A stretch of 64,000 bases of DNA, taken from contig SMMW01000614.1 in NCBI GenBank assembly GCA_004794655.1, positions 3,164,501-3,228,500 of the forward strand. Direction: 5' to 3'. This stretch comes from Marisa cornuarietis (taxonomy: Eukaryota > Mollusca > Gastropoda > Architaenioglossa > Ampullariidae). Under the pieces are notes generated by a model. That model was not told the DNA's origin. It was given only the letters and a program-made list of their open reading frames with translations, and did no database searches. This document shows, one piece after another, positions 1 to 12,700 of the stretch (positions within the stretch are counted from its first letter, which is position 1; each line of letters opens with the position of its first letter). A program made the position numbers and the translations under genes.

Positions 1-1069
1 CAGCAGGTTGATTTGGATCACAAATGACCTCAGTTGCATATTTTCTTCCCTTCTGCATCTTGTTTGCACTTTCACAATCACCAGCACCACGGGATCTACG
101 TTTTAAGGTCTCTGATTTCAGCCAGCGATCCATAATAACCCTTGAAAATACTGAGAAAGAAAACTTAGAAACACGTCTTCTCGCCAGCACGGAGATTCGG
201 TAAGTGGTCAGCCTTTCTTACTGAGGTGGAGTTGTCTTTGCCTGCCTGGTCCCCTTTCATGTTTAACCGAGTCAGGGAAGTTGGCACATACTGTACTAAA
301 AATCTTCAACAGAACCGTGTTCAGGTAGGCATGTCACGCATCACTGGTCAAGATTCATAGCCGCCCGCCTTGACCATCCATTCAGGCCATTATCAGCTGC
401 GGTGGTAACTTGACCAGCAGACGGTTAGGGGTCCCACACAAACTTAACTGAAGTTTTCTACAAGCCTATCTGGCGATTTAAACATCATTTTGCTGACATA
501 TGACAACTGTCAGCCGCGGACCACCTGACTTGTGCCTTGTTAGAAATGGTAGTAGATACTTCACAGCATAAAACACATTGCGGGCTAGGGACTTCTTTAT
601 CACCCTCCCAAAAAATCTTTGAGAACCACTGGTCTAAGTCACCTTGGTGTGTGTTGCTTCCTCATTTGTAATAAAAATTAATCCACGTACTAAAAATATA
701 CACATTGAAAACCAGAATGCTGCATGAACTGTACCTTCACTTGAGTGATTCAAGTCAGAGATGCATGGTGAGGATGTTACTGGGAGTCTTTCAGGCTGTG
801 ATCTCACACTTTTAGGTGTACCTGGCTGCAGCAGCATGCCGAAGGGTTGCACATCAGGCCCTGGTCGAAAAGCAGCCCTCTGGTTTTTTGGGCTGGGGAG
901 TGAATTGTTTTGCAGGAGGGCAATTAGAGATCGCTGGTTTGAATTCCCGCTTCGAGATGAAAAGATGCTGCTCAGAGGTCAAAGCAAAAAGGACTGATTT
1001 AACCTTGTGATAGCAATTTTACGCGGGAAAGGAGTGGGTGGGGGAAGACTCAGATAAGGTTCCCTACAC
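1..1069. other. Gene-poor flank with a hAT-like terminus at 600-631
   Basis: No exon-like reading frame with splice signals was recognised here. Read on the minus strand from 631, the sequence begins CAGTGGTTCTCAAA, the kind of terminus seen in many hAT elements. The matching second end was not found, so the element may extend past the window's left edge or be truncated. A stretch near 930-945 resembles a tRNA B box, but no matching A box was found. Confidence 0.3.
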
Positions 1070-1799
1070 CATATATTCTCAACCTTTTTTGTGACTGTAC
1101 CCCCAAAGGGTGAAAGTATGACCGTGGGTACCCCTCACACATAAGTTCACCCATAAAAGTACTTATTTTCATAATGGCGTGTGCTTACGTTTCTAATGCG
1201 ATACTTGGGCTTGTTTTTGTGCCATCAAAGATTTGATGCGAGGATGGATGCTGCTGACGGCTAATATAACATCACCTTCAGGCTGGTCTGTTTCGTTCTT
1301 TAGTTTTTATTGCAGTCAAAGGCAAGAAAGCACTTTCACATAAATACGTTGATGGAAAAGCCAACAATGCTTACAACGCTGCATTACTCAAGTGTTCGTT
1401 ATGCACACTGCACCAGAAATCTCCCACATTGCTGTCCATTCTTGCTTTCAAAGTTATGTCAATTTCAAATAATTTCTCTTTCGAGTCATCCGAAAGTTCT
1501 ACTGTCTCAATATTGTTTACACAGAAAGGATCCAAAATCCAGTTGTTCTGGGCACCATCCGTTTTAATTTCAGGAGCATTTCATTTTCCAGATTCTTCAA
1601 ATGATCGATGATCAATGCTTTTATTATTAGGAAAGATTGTAAGCTTGTTGCTCGAGTCTTTACAAGAACATAAAAATGTTGGGAACAAGATGGCCAGCAG
1701 AAATTGTTTTTCCAGTAGATAACTTTATGTCACTGCGTACCCCTGCATAACCCTTGCCGTACCCCTAGGGGTAGGCATACCACCGGTTGAGAAATGCTG
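1070..1799. mobile_element. Non-autonomous hAT-type DNA transposon
   Basis: The left end reads CATATATTCTCAACC. The right end, read on the other strand, is CAGCATTTCTCAACC. The flanks are CCCTACAC (1062-1069) and CCATACAC (1800-1807), an 8-bp target duplication with one mismatch, which is the hAT signature. Both ends also carry 'acccc...gggt' subterminal motifs. No transposase was recognised inside, so this is a non-autonomous or decayed copy. The short interior reading frames look non-coding. Confidence 0.65.
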
Positions 1800-3545
1800 C
1801 CATACACAACAATGCTTCGGGAAAAGCAAGTTCTATCCACAGACCCCGGAGACAATGCCATCTCTTTTTAGCTATGCCTGAAATACAAATATCATCACCA
1901 TCTGTACATATTTATACTGACTGCTGGAATGTAATTCCATATCACAATACAATAACTACATTCACTATGATTTACATGCACGACTAGCGGAACATATTAC
2001 TGGCATTGTCCTTATTCACAAAAAGCATACATATTACATGTTAACAGGTTTTAATCAAACCTGTATTATTTCCATATAAAAGTATTCAGTGTTTTAATGT
2101 GTACACATGGTGGAAAAAATGTTTAAATGTGTGCATAACTGACTATTATGTCAGGCTGGAAACTATGGTGCATCAATGTGATCAACATAAACATTTAAAC
2201 TCCACACACTGAGCATTGATATCAACTCCACACACCAGTTGCTCTTTTCCCTATTTTGTAACAGTAAAGCCACTACAGCCGCCATATTATCTGCGCATAT
2301 TGGTGGCTAGAGCCTGCCCATTATTTATCAGGCTGACTTACGTCCTGGTATCTTTTATGTGAAACTCAAAATATTGCGCTTGATGGCTAGTGAGTTAGAG
2401 GTCTATAAGTGGGATTACGCCACAACATGAAATCCAGACCAGCAGGTTGCCTCTTTCCACTTCTGGGGTGTTGCTGGTTACCCTTTGGTGTTGTGCAGAT
2501 TCAGGGAAGCTAGCATGTACTAAAATTATGAAGCTTGGTAATCCTTGTATTCAGAAGAATGGTCACATTATCATGGCACAAAAATAGTTTAACACAAGTA
2601 CACATAGTGTTATTGCCACAACACATGGTTTTTGGCCATCATCGCCTCAGTGGCTCTGTCTCGGTAATCACACGTTTCCTTTGTTTGTTCATGGGAAATG
2701 TCCATGACTGTGCTATCCAAGTTGGATTTTTAGCATGGCACCCTTCGTGGGTCATGCTGGTTGTGCTTCCTTGAGGTGCCGGATTATGGCTTCGTGGTAC
2801 GCTGTCACCCTTGACAAAACAACTAGTGGCTGCCAGTTACAGTCCTCTAGAACTTCGCTGTTTTTCATTGGAATTGCTTTTCTAAATTCAGTTTGAATTG
2901 TCCCTAACAACATGATCTGTACATGTATTATTGAAAACATCAATCATCTCATTATCCCTCTGAGCATAAACCATTTTCTCACCTTGTGGTTTTGGGATCA
3001 AGTGGGCAAGCTTCATTTAACAAGAGCACTATATTTTCCTGATGAACCCGTAAAATGTTAGGAATGGGTTAAAAAGTATTGTGCAGACCAAAATAATAAT
3101 GGATAAGCAAGGGGTTTAATGTGAAGAAATGTGAAGAAAACATAACCACTGTAATTTCTTTCTCGGCACATTTACATATTTAGTGGAATCATCACATTGC
3201 CACAAGTAAAAAAAAATCCATGCACTCGACTATGGTCTGACCCCTTTTCGCATGTACCCTTCTGTGAGAGCAGCCCCCCAAAATAGTGCCTGGTGGTGTG
3301 ATGGAAGGGTCTGTTAGAATTTTGGACATCTGATTGAAGTAGGTCCATTGTGACTTGCCTAGCTCTATATATGAATTTGAGTATACGATTGTCTTGTACA
3401 TGTACCTATTCAGATGTAAGCATGAAACAGCTGGATTCCTCAACATGTGCTGAAATAAATTATCCAATCTGAAAGTTGGCTAATAAACACCATTTCGTTG
3501 TTGTTGCTTGTGATATGTTGTTTGTTTATGAATGTATTCTCAATG

Positions 3546-3583
<38 letters not shown>

Positions 3584-4288
3584 TACTTTACTGAATCAGC
3601 TTACCTTTCCTTTCCATTTTGAGATACATCCTCTTCAACCAAGGAGCCATAGTGAGGACAAGTCATTCCCCAGGGACAGCGCAGGAAACTCAAAGAAAAG
3701 CATTGTTTCTGAAGTTTTAACGCAGGGTCCAGACCCTTTACCCTTTTAATTGTAGTTATAAAGCAGTAGCAAAGATGCCTTGAGCTAAAGAAAGATGAAG
3801 TAGTGTCTAGGGGGTCTGGCCATTGGATTGTTACTATGAAAAAAGATGATTTTCTTCGAGCTCCCTATTTTGCTCAGAGGCTCTTGCTTCATGACTATGG
3901 CCCTTGGATGTTTGCTGCTCAACAAAATACAGCTTAAAAGCCACATGCTAAAATGTATTCAGAGGTTACAATACTGACCCAACAATATTCAGGAACTTAC
4001 CATATTTTCACGCGAAAGCATTCCCCACCCCCCATTGTTATTGTCATCCGCTTTCTGGTTGGCCAGCTGAAATGTTTGCCTGTGCCTCATGTTGCAGTCT
4101 AATAACAAAAGCATTGCACCATTTGTCTACAAGTTTGTTTGTTTTTTTAGTAGAAATAGGAAGTAAATTTATCAGGAATAAAAGAAGAAAACCAAGTTTT
4201 AAACAAACAAATCATTTGGACCACCCTTATTTCTTTTAAGTTCATAAAGTACAGAAACTAAAAAGCAGAAATGAGGTATTGTGCCATC
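1800..4288. other. Intergenic stretch, no gene recognised
   Basis: Short open frames occur (for example 2535-2774 plus and 2752-2943 minus), but none has a recognisable domain, splice signals or codon pattern. Apart from the dinucleotide tract at 3546-3583 I see no structured element. Confidence 0.5.
3546..3583. repeat. Compound (CT)n(CA)n microsatellite
   Basis: About ten CT units run directly into about nine CA units. A short open frame across this tract is a composition artefact. Confidence 0.9.
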
Positions 4289-4292
4289 TTAA

Positions 4293-4427
4293 CCCATTTA
4301 TGCTGAAATTTAAAATTTTAGAATTTGTGCATGAAGCTCGTGTATTTCACCTGACATTCTAGGAACAAGATTTTGAAGAGAACGAAAAACCTTTTTTTCC
4401 AGTAATGGAATGTGAGGCATAAATGGG
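4293..4427. mobile_element. piggyBac-type MITE, 135 bp, TTAA-flanked
   Basis: The ends are CCCATTTATGC and its exact reverse complement GCATAAATGGG. TTAA lies on both sides (4289-4292 and 4428-4431). A TTAA target duplication with CCC...GGG ends is characteristic of the piggyBac superfamily. At 135 bp it can encode nothing, so it must have been moved by a transposase supplied elsewhere. Confidence 0.75.
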
Positions 4428-4431
4428 TTAA

Positions 4432-6580
4432 TGTGTTGCTCGTGTAATAAATTTCATAGACTGAAGGAGACTGGACTGATACCAGTGAATGAATCTGTAT
4501 TAATCTTTTAATGTATTTCACATCTCTAATTCAAGAGATCTTTATAGGTAACATTGCCATCGCCATTTTTTAAAACCTGTTTTGATGAATCTTGCAGCCG
4601 ATACCTTTGTAATTCTTCAATGTGATGAAACAAAAATGGGATGTTATTCTCATTGGTGAGCTGATGGGGAGGCACTGTATATACTGATTTTCCCCAAATG
4701 GTAAATAAAATTCATTACTCTAGACCAGTTACAAAATCCACTTAGTAACTTGTAGGTTTAGGTCTTAGTATGTTCCATGCAGAAGACCTTGGGCCTATTG
4801 AGGTTCTACTAAGCTGTACTTACAGAGAGTAGAGTGCTGGTATGGGCCTGGACAAGTATAAGAACTGAAGGTCTGTAAGATGTTTGCCTAAATGGATCTT
4901 AAAGCTAAGCAGTGAGGGAGCTTGGATCAACACCTTTTCCTCAGATACAGCGTAAACTTTGCAGAAGTACAGTGCATCACTTTGAAAATGTGGAGGTGGT
5001 GCAATGGTACATTTTCTTGTTTTTTAAAAAGGGAAAACAATCCATTAAGAGACAAAAATCTTTATTTATGTCTCTGACAGTGACAATTTGATTCATAGTT
5101 GTCACTGCTAAACTGTGCAAAAATGTTATTTACACTTTTAACTCTGTCATGCCGTGGTTGGTAGAAGCCTGTAGACACTTCATGCTGCACAATTTTCCCC
5201 ACTTTTAAAAAAATTAACTAAAAGAGGTGGAAGAACACTTTAAAATAATTCTGAAAGATCAAAATGTAAAGAAAAGGAACAGTCTTACCTTGTGTTTGCT
5301 TGAAAACACACTTATAATATTACCAACAGAAAATGCCATGATAATGAGCCCATACAAAAACGCCCGCAGTGAAACATAAGCCGCTTTCACAAGCGTAAAT
5401 GAAAATAACATAAGGGAGGAGACTACTAAAACTTTTAGGAAATGTTCCACCATGATTCCTTTAAATTCTAATGTATATTCTAACATGTTTGTTTGGTACT
5501 TTGCCTGTATATATTGTGTAAAAATGTCTGAAGCTGACCTTCAACAGTTCTAAAACGCATACAGTTCATTTTATATTAGTACTCGAAGACAAAACCTATG
5601 TATCTTAAATTTACACCAAGTGAATGTTTTAAAAATGCTCTTTAAACAGTTTATTACAAATGGTTGTCTTTACTGTAGGTTAATAAATATAAATTTTCAA
5701 AGCTGCCGGTTGAAATTTCATTACCGGGCATTTGCTAGCCATTTTCCAAACAGAAAGGCAGGTATAGTGGGAAAATGCAGAAAATTACTGTCAAATGTGA
5801 AAACTACGTCATAAAAAGATCATTTGATAGAAAATTGAATGAACTATCGTCTGCATTAATTTTTTTTCCGAAACAAAGCGTTTTATGCATGTATATATTA
5901 ACAAAAGTTTGCCTGCTGTAACAAGTCAGGCACGGCTCGAGTGGATTAATTTTGCAGTTTCTGCTAGAGAGCAAACTGTCGTGTTTTATAACAAAAGGAT
6001 GTCAGACTGTCGTACTGCAAAAAAACCAGAGAGAATCCAAGGTCCTCCGTCCCAATCATGTCAAGTAAAAATATGTCGCATTTGTTTTGTTTTAAAATTT
6101 GCAATTTGGGGGCTGTTTATGGCGGAATGTCAAATTTTCATGCTTCCATCCTTTTGCACACAATAAGATATACACACAGACAAAAATCTCTTTCAAATAG
6201 GCTTGATTCTATTTTTAATTTGTAACCAATACACCATTTACACCAATAAAGACAAGATCACACATAGAACACTTTCATGCACCTTGACTTCAAACATTGT
6301 TCTACACACTTTCTAGCTCATCCACACATTCTTCTATAACAAAAATGTGCATATTTAAAATATTGTCACCATATGAAAACCAGATTTTTTTTCATATTCA
6401 AATGTGTTTATATATATATTCTAAAAAGCCAGCATCATTAAACAATTCCAGCACTACTTCTAGCTTTGAACTTGCTTTTTGTTAAAGATCTTTATTTGTC
6501 ATAATCCTAAGAACTGATTAACCAAATCATTAACTTTTTTTGGTTGCAAATTTGATATAAGACTTATTTGGTACTCAAAC
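4432..6580. other. Intergenic stretch upstream of the LSM4 3' end
   Basis: AT-rich DNA with no recognised gene except the possible exon at 5289-5486. The reading frame at 5885-6166 has no recognisable domain and no splice signals that I could see. Confidence 0.4.
5289..5486 (-). CDS. Possible exon of an unidentified membrane protein
   Basis: I do not recognise this protein. On the minus strand an ATG at 5486, with a second ATG in good start context at 5453, opens a frame of about 66 residues. It is rich in Leu, Val, Phe and Ser, with two or three hydrophobic stretches that could be membrane segments. It ends at a textbook splice donor, AAG|GTAAGA, after position 5289. That donor and the good ATG context are the reasons for listing it. 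No following exon was found at lower coordinates, so chance is a real alternative. Confidence 0.25.
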
Positions 6581-6586
6581 TTTATT
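6581..6586 (-). terminator. Candidate LSM4 polyadenylation signal
   Basis: AATAAA on the minus strand lies about 195 nt past the LSM4 stop codon. Other AT-rich hexamers are nearby, so the true cleavage site is uncertain. Confidence 0.4.
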
Positions 6587-6778
6587 TCACAACAAAAATG
6601 AAACACCCACCCATCATCTTAAAATTCAATTGGGTATTAACAGGCACACTTTCCTAGCAAGGTTTAAGTAGCTGATAACAATACTTATAATAGGAATCTG
6701 ATAATTATATGCTGAGCAATATAGTAAATAATCTAATATATTGACACAAAGATTTTCAAACTCCTGCTTTTAAAAACC

Positions 6779-9700
6779 CTAGTTGCCCCTGCCTTTGCCT
6801 GGTTTATGCTGGCCTCCACCTCCACCTCCAGCACCACCACCACCCCCACGGCCACCGCCACGACCTCCTCTGCCTCCTGCCTGAAATGCACCTGCAGTAG
6901 CCACAATTGCAATATTAATACACAATCTAAAAATATATTTAGACAGATCTGTTTTAAATGTTAAATGACTAAGACTGATTATAAAAAACACACTATGTTG
7001 ACCAAGAATAAAATGCACTAAAAAAAAAATTTTCTTCAGTTAGTTAAGACAGTCAGACCTTCAGCATTCCTGGGTTTGCCATAATATATATATTGCAGAC
7101 ATGCATTAACAAGAAAATGTTAAGAAAAAATAGAGTCCAGTAAAATGTATTATTGACCTATTTTAGCACACAGTGTATTGTGTTTTCGGAGATAGGGTTT
7201 TTCGATTTGCAGGAAGAGGGCAGTTATTTACAGATTTACACATCCCAGAGTTTAAAGGCACAAAGATCTCTGTGAATGCCAAGAGCGGACCTTCTATTCC
7301 TGACACTATACTCTTAGGAACAAAATGTTAGAACTTTGGCTTCCTCTGAACTCTGCAATTTTATGGAGACTAGTTAACTCACTGAAGTCGTGCCCCTTCA
7401 GCACAGGCTGTTCTCTCTGGATGCATGAATTTTTGTCATTTTCAAAAAAATGTAAAAATATAACCATGTAGGATATAGCTATCGATTTTGATTTGTTAGA
7501 TAAATATTAGTAGAATTCACGTTTTTACCTGAATTCGCATGAAGCTCGACTATTTTTTTTTACAGTTAGATATCCGGGAGGGTAAGTAAACGGTATCCCA
7601 TAAAAAGTTGTTTTGGAGTAGACTACCACAAGAAACTAGGTCCTATGACCACAAATATGGCCCCCAACCCAGTTTATATGTCAGAAACACACGTGGAATT
7701 ATCCTGTGCAACAAGCACGTCGGTTTAGTCGTCATACAGCATCTTGAAATAAAGTTCGAGTGCCTTTTGCACTTAAAAGCATTCTTTGAATCGCCATTTT
7801 CGAAAGGCAGTCACTAGGTTAAGAAAATTCTAAATTTCATCGAAGAAACAATCGAGTAAATAATGCCAAGGAAGGTAACTCTAGATAAGTGATTTCGGCA
7901 GTTAACTCCCCTTTTTTACCTATAGAAATCGAAGAAAAAAATATTTAACACCCTCTGTAACACGTCTTACGGAGCGACTTCAGCCACTCACACGGGCCTC
8001 CGTAAAACGCTCTACGGAGCGACTCCTATGAGTTAAACCTCCTGATGAAAAAAGATGCAAACAAAATATATTCAAAAGAAACCAGTCAGCTAATGTCTCA
8101 TTACCTCGACCCCTTCCTCTCTGGTTTGCACCCCCACGGGCTTTGAAATCTCCCCTGCCTTTAGTTTTCTGTATAACCTCTTCTTTGACCATATCAATAA
8201 CCTCATCAGGAATCCTCAAGTATTTGATGGTGCTTCCACGTATGTAGCATTCAGGCATTCTCCAGAACCTGTCACCATCCTGAAAAATTTGAAATATGCA
8301 TATAAAAAAATAATTTGCACAGAATTTATTGAATGACAAGGTATCAAACATCGGTATTATTTTTGTGTAGCTGAAAAAGACTAAAAATGTTCCTTCCTTT
8401 TCATTTCAAGGGATAGTTTGGGGCACATTTTGCCAATACATAAACGCACACAATGGTAGCTGTACAAAAATACCATGGTGTAGACAATTCACAGCTCTTT
8501 TAAGTGTACACAAAATAAAAATAACAAAAACAGCACAATCTAGGTTAAAGAATAAATCTCAAGTTTCCTTTATTACATACTCTGGATGTGCAGATGACTT
8601 CACGGAGGTTTATATTCATCCAGTTGTCGCAGCTCACCAAATGCCCATTGTATGTTTCACCATTCTTTAACTCTACAAGCTGGAAAAAATACATTTCAGC
8701 AAATTAAGTACATGATGCATATGTGATTATACTAATACATCACTATTGCTAATATTGTCAACTTCATAAAATCTAAAATACACTTGTAGCTGTTACAATG
8801 TACACCTTTACATACTTTTTATACAACTGTTAGTCAGCCTTTAAACATGCTTTGTACTACCTTTAGTTTTAACAAGATGAAAACTAAACAAGTATAACTC
8901 AAACACGGACCTTTATTATTAAAAAAATGTGTGAAAACAACTTTAAAAAATTAATGAAAGCTCTTAATTTGAAAGTTTTACATTTCTACATAAACTAATT
9001 ACACAATCACCAAGAAAAACATCTTACTAGATTGTGCTTGCCTACAGGTTATAGCAAATAAATATTTTGAGAAATTGCTATAAAACAAATAATGAACTTA
9101 GGATTGAGCATAGATTTGTCATCCTTTAAATTACTGATAAATAACAGTGGAAATGTCATGGTCAACCTGTTGAAGACATGGATAATTGCCATCAGAATTC
9201 TTATCAGGTTTAGAATCCCATTACACCTTCAGAGGTAATTCTAGGATTTCAAAAAGAGGGGCCCTGGGACCCTCTCAATGGAAAAAAAGGGGCCCTTCAA
9301 ATGAAACAAGGGGTCCCTTGAAACAAACACATTTTCACTGCTTTTTCCAATAAATATTTGGTATACAACAAAATACTTTATTAATCACAAGAAATTTTAT
9401 TAATCAGAAGAAAATGAAGATAAATCACATAGATATCTTTTTCTTTTATATCGATAAATTATCTTTCATCATCATTATAATAATAATAGTGAAGATTTTT
9501 ATAGCGCATATTCACACTCATAGAGAGCATGCTCTTAGCGCTTAAAACGAGGAAGAGACGTGGACTAAGTAGACACAGAACAAAGGGGACAAAAGAAAAC
9601 GACAGTACTGACGAAACAGAAAACAAAAGGCATCAAGTAACAGGAACAGAAAAATATAGTGATTCTGCGAGAAAGATGGGTAAAGTAGCAAGAGGGAAGG

Positions 9701-12700
9701 GGGCGGGGTCAAGAAGGACGAGCATTGTGTGGACTGTGTTAGGAGAAATGCTCAAGGAAGAGGTGCGTTTTCAGTGCAGATTTGTAAGATTCAGTTGTAG
9801 GAAGGTAAAAAGGGAGAGAGATATGGAAAGGAAGAGAGTTCCATTGTTTTGCAGCACAGTAGCCAAAAGTCCTGTGACCATATGTTGTTGTTCTGGTGAC
9901 AGGAACAGTTAGGATACGGTCGTCAGACGAAGAGCGTAGTTGTCTGGACGGAGAGTAAGGGATGAGAAGTTCAGAGAAATAGTCAGGACAGGAGCCAGCA
10001 AAGAAATTAAAACATAGCACAGACAGTTTGTACTGAATGCGAGAACGGATGTGTAGCCAGTGTAGAAAACGAAGGAGAGGAGTGACATGGTCCCGTTTCC
10101 TTGCTCTAAGCACCAGACGCGCAGCAGAGTTCTGTACTCTCTGGAGTCTCTGAATGAGGTAGTCAGGGCAGCCTGCCAGCAAGGAGTTGCAGTAGTCAAG
10201 TCGAGAAAGAACAAACGCACAGACAAGAGTGTTGGTAGCGCGTGTAGAGAGAAAGTGACGGATAGCACTGATCTTATGGAGCTCATAATAGGCAGACCGA
10301 CAGACAGATGCTACATGTCTATCGAGTGTCATGTCATCAGTGACAATAAATCCCAGATTCCTAACAGATGATGTGAAGGTGATGTTGCTGTCGCCCACCT
10401 TGATGTGATTGGGCAGACTGACGAGTGAAGGTTGATGTCTTCTTCTATGGCACAAGAGGGCTTCCGTTTTATCATCATTTAGTTTAAGCTTGTTTTTTAC
10501 CATCCAGCCCTTAACATCGCTGATACAAGCTTCAATAGAGCTAATAGCAGAGTGAGACTCAGCCGGCGGAGTGGAACAGTAAAGCTGCGTGTCATCAGCA
10601 TAGGATTGATGAGAAACCTGGTGAGACTGGATGCATGATGAAAGGGGCTTAGTATACAGGATGAACAGAACTGGGCCAAGTACTGAGCCTTGGGGAACAC
10701 CACAGAAAAGTGAAGCAGGGCGAGATGTCTGACCATCAACTGACACGGTCTGGGTCCTATCAGTGAGATAGGAGTTGAACCATGAGAGCGCAGGTCCAGA
10801 AATCCCGTAGAGGGTGTGAAGTCTGTGAAGAAGCAGAGAGTGGTCTATAGTGTCAAATGCAGCAGACAGGTCCAGTAGGGTTAATGGAGAGACATCACCA
10901 CTGTCAAGAGCAGATAATATGTCTGTTGTTACTTTAATAAGAGTAGTCTCGGAGCTGTGGAAAGGTCTATACGCCGACTGAGCTTGTGGGATAAGATGGT
11001 GCTCTTGTAAGTAGGCCCAGAGCTGTGTCAAAACTATTTTCTCTATGATCTTAGAGAGAAAAGACAAGTTGGGAACTGGACGGTAGTTGTTCAGGACATT
11101 GACGTCAAGCGTGGATTTCTTTAGAAGTGGCCTCACCACCGCATTTTTGAACAAAGATGGGAAAACACCTGACGACAGGCTGACATTTACAATATTAGTG
11201 ATGGCAGGAAGTAGAGTATCTAGGCACTCAAGCAGAAGGCTTGTGGGCATCGGATCTAACTCGCAAGTTGTTGGTTTAGCTTTTAGAATAACCGCTTTCA
11301 CATCGGTCTCAGAGACTGGTAGGAACTTGGTCATGGAGCATCCTGGGAGGACATCACAGGAGATGCTGTCAAGCGCCGACACAGAGTCCAAAGATGATCG
11401 AATGTCCAATATCTTGCTGGTGAAATAATCACTAAAAACTTGCGGCAGCAGTGAAGCAGGGTAGGCAGTAGGCAGTGGTGTTGCTGTCTTAGATCCAGTC
11501 ATTTGAGAGCAGATGGCAAAGAGCTTTTTGGAGGAGGTGCAGTTAATTATTTGGCCCTGAAGATATGATGCTTTAGCCGCATAAATGCATTTTGCAACGC
11601 TTCGCTTTGCGGCATTATAAATTTCTTTGTGGATGGCGAGTCCAGTCTTCCGCCAAACACGTTCAGCTCGCCGGCGCATGCGCTTCAGGTCACGGAGTTC
11701 GACACGGATCTGTGAATACCAAGGCGCACATTTAGACTGGCGCATCAGACGTCGAGACACTGGGGCATGGTCATCAACTACTCTACGCAAAACACAGTCA
11801 AGTTGCTCGGCAGAGGGTGGTTGGGGGAGCGCCATCTGCAGCTGTGCTTTGAATGCTAGTCTATCCACATTTTGTAATGACCGAGTGGGTCTGAAAACTG
11901 GCGCCGATGATGGGCATTTGCGATCCAGTTCGATTAGTACAGAGTAGTGGTCAGATGAGAGATCATGGGAAACATCAACTGACTGGACTAAGTGGTCATC
12001 AGGTCGATGTATGACCCAGTCCAGGATGTGATCTCTTTTGTGAGTTGGTTGCGACACGGACTGTACAAAACGAAAGGTGTGCAACATTTCGGACAGTTTG
12101 ACAGTGTCAGGGTGAGAACTGTTGTCGAAGTGTACATTAACATCTCCGAGGAGAATTGCGGGTCCAATTAGTGCATTGCTATAATCCAAGAGATCATGGA
12201 ATTCTGAGAAAAATGTAGAGGCTGTAAGTTTGTTCCTGGCGCTAGGAGGAGGTCTGTGGATGCAGAGCAGGTGCATCGAGCAATGAGGAGCCGAAGAGGA
12301 GACTTGTACAAATTCAAAAGACGTGTGAGGGAACGATACGGCAGTAGTAAAAGACAGGTACTTGGCAAGTGATGATCTGTAGATTATAGCAATACCACCA
12401 CCACGTGTAGGGCGGGGGAAAGATTTCAGGCAGCAGCCCACTGGAGTAAGATCGACACACACGCTCTTGTCGCCATGTTGTTTAAGCCACGTCTCAGTGA
12501 TGATGAAAATATCAAGGCGGCGGTCTATGACAAATTCTACGATTTCAGCTCGCTTCAGTGACTGTTGTGCAGACGATACAGACTGGGCGTTGAAAAGCCC
12601 AACGTGGAGGCGAGTGTTCAGTTGTGGTGTGCGGGAAACTTGGCAGTCTCCTGTTCTCAGACGACCATGTTGGTTTGGTGTAAAGTTATTCGACCCAACT

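Noticed and set aside
900..960. Possible tRNA gene or SINE head (B-box-like 'ggtttgaattcc')
   Set aside because: No cloverleaf and no convincing A box at the right distance.
9240..9320. 'ggggcccttc...ggggtccc' block similar to the ends of the 31797/40769 transposon family
   Set aside because: Similarity is limited to short G/C runs; no terminal repeats or internal blocks match.
9529..9912. 127-codon plus-strand frame, and similar antisense frames in every LINE copy
   Set aside because: These are antisense shadows of the LINE ORF and 3' UTR; they recur only because the element is repeated.
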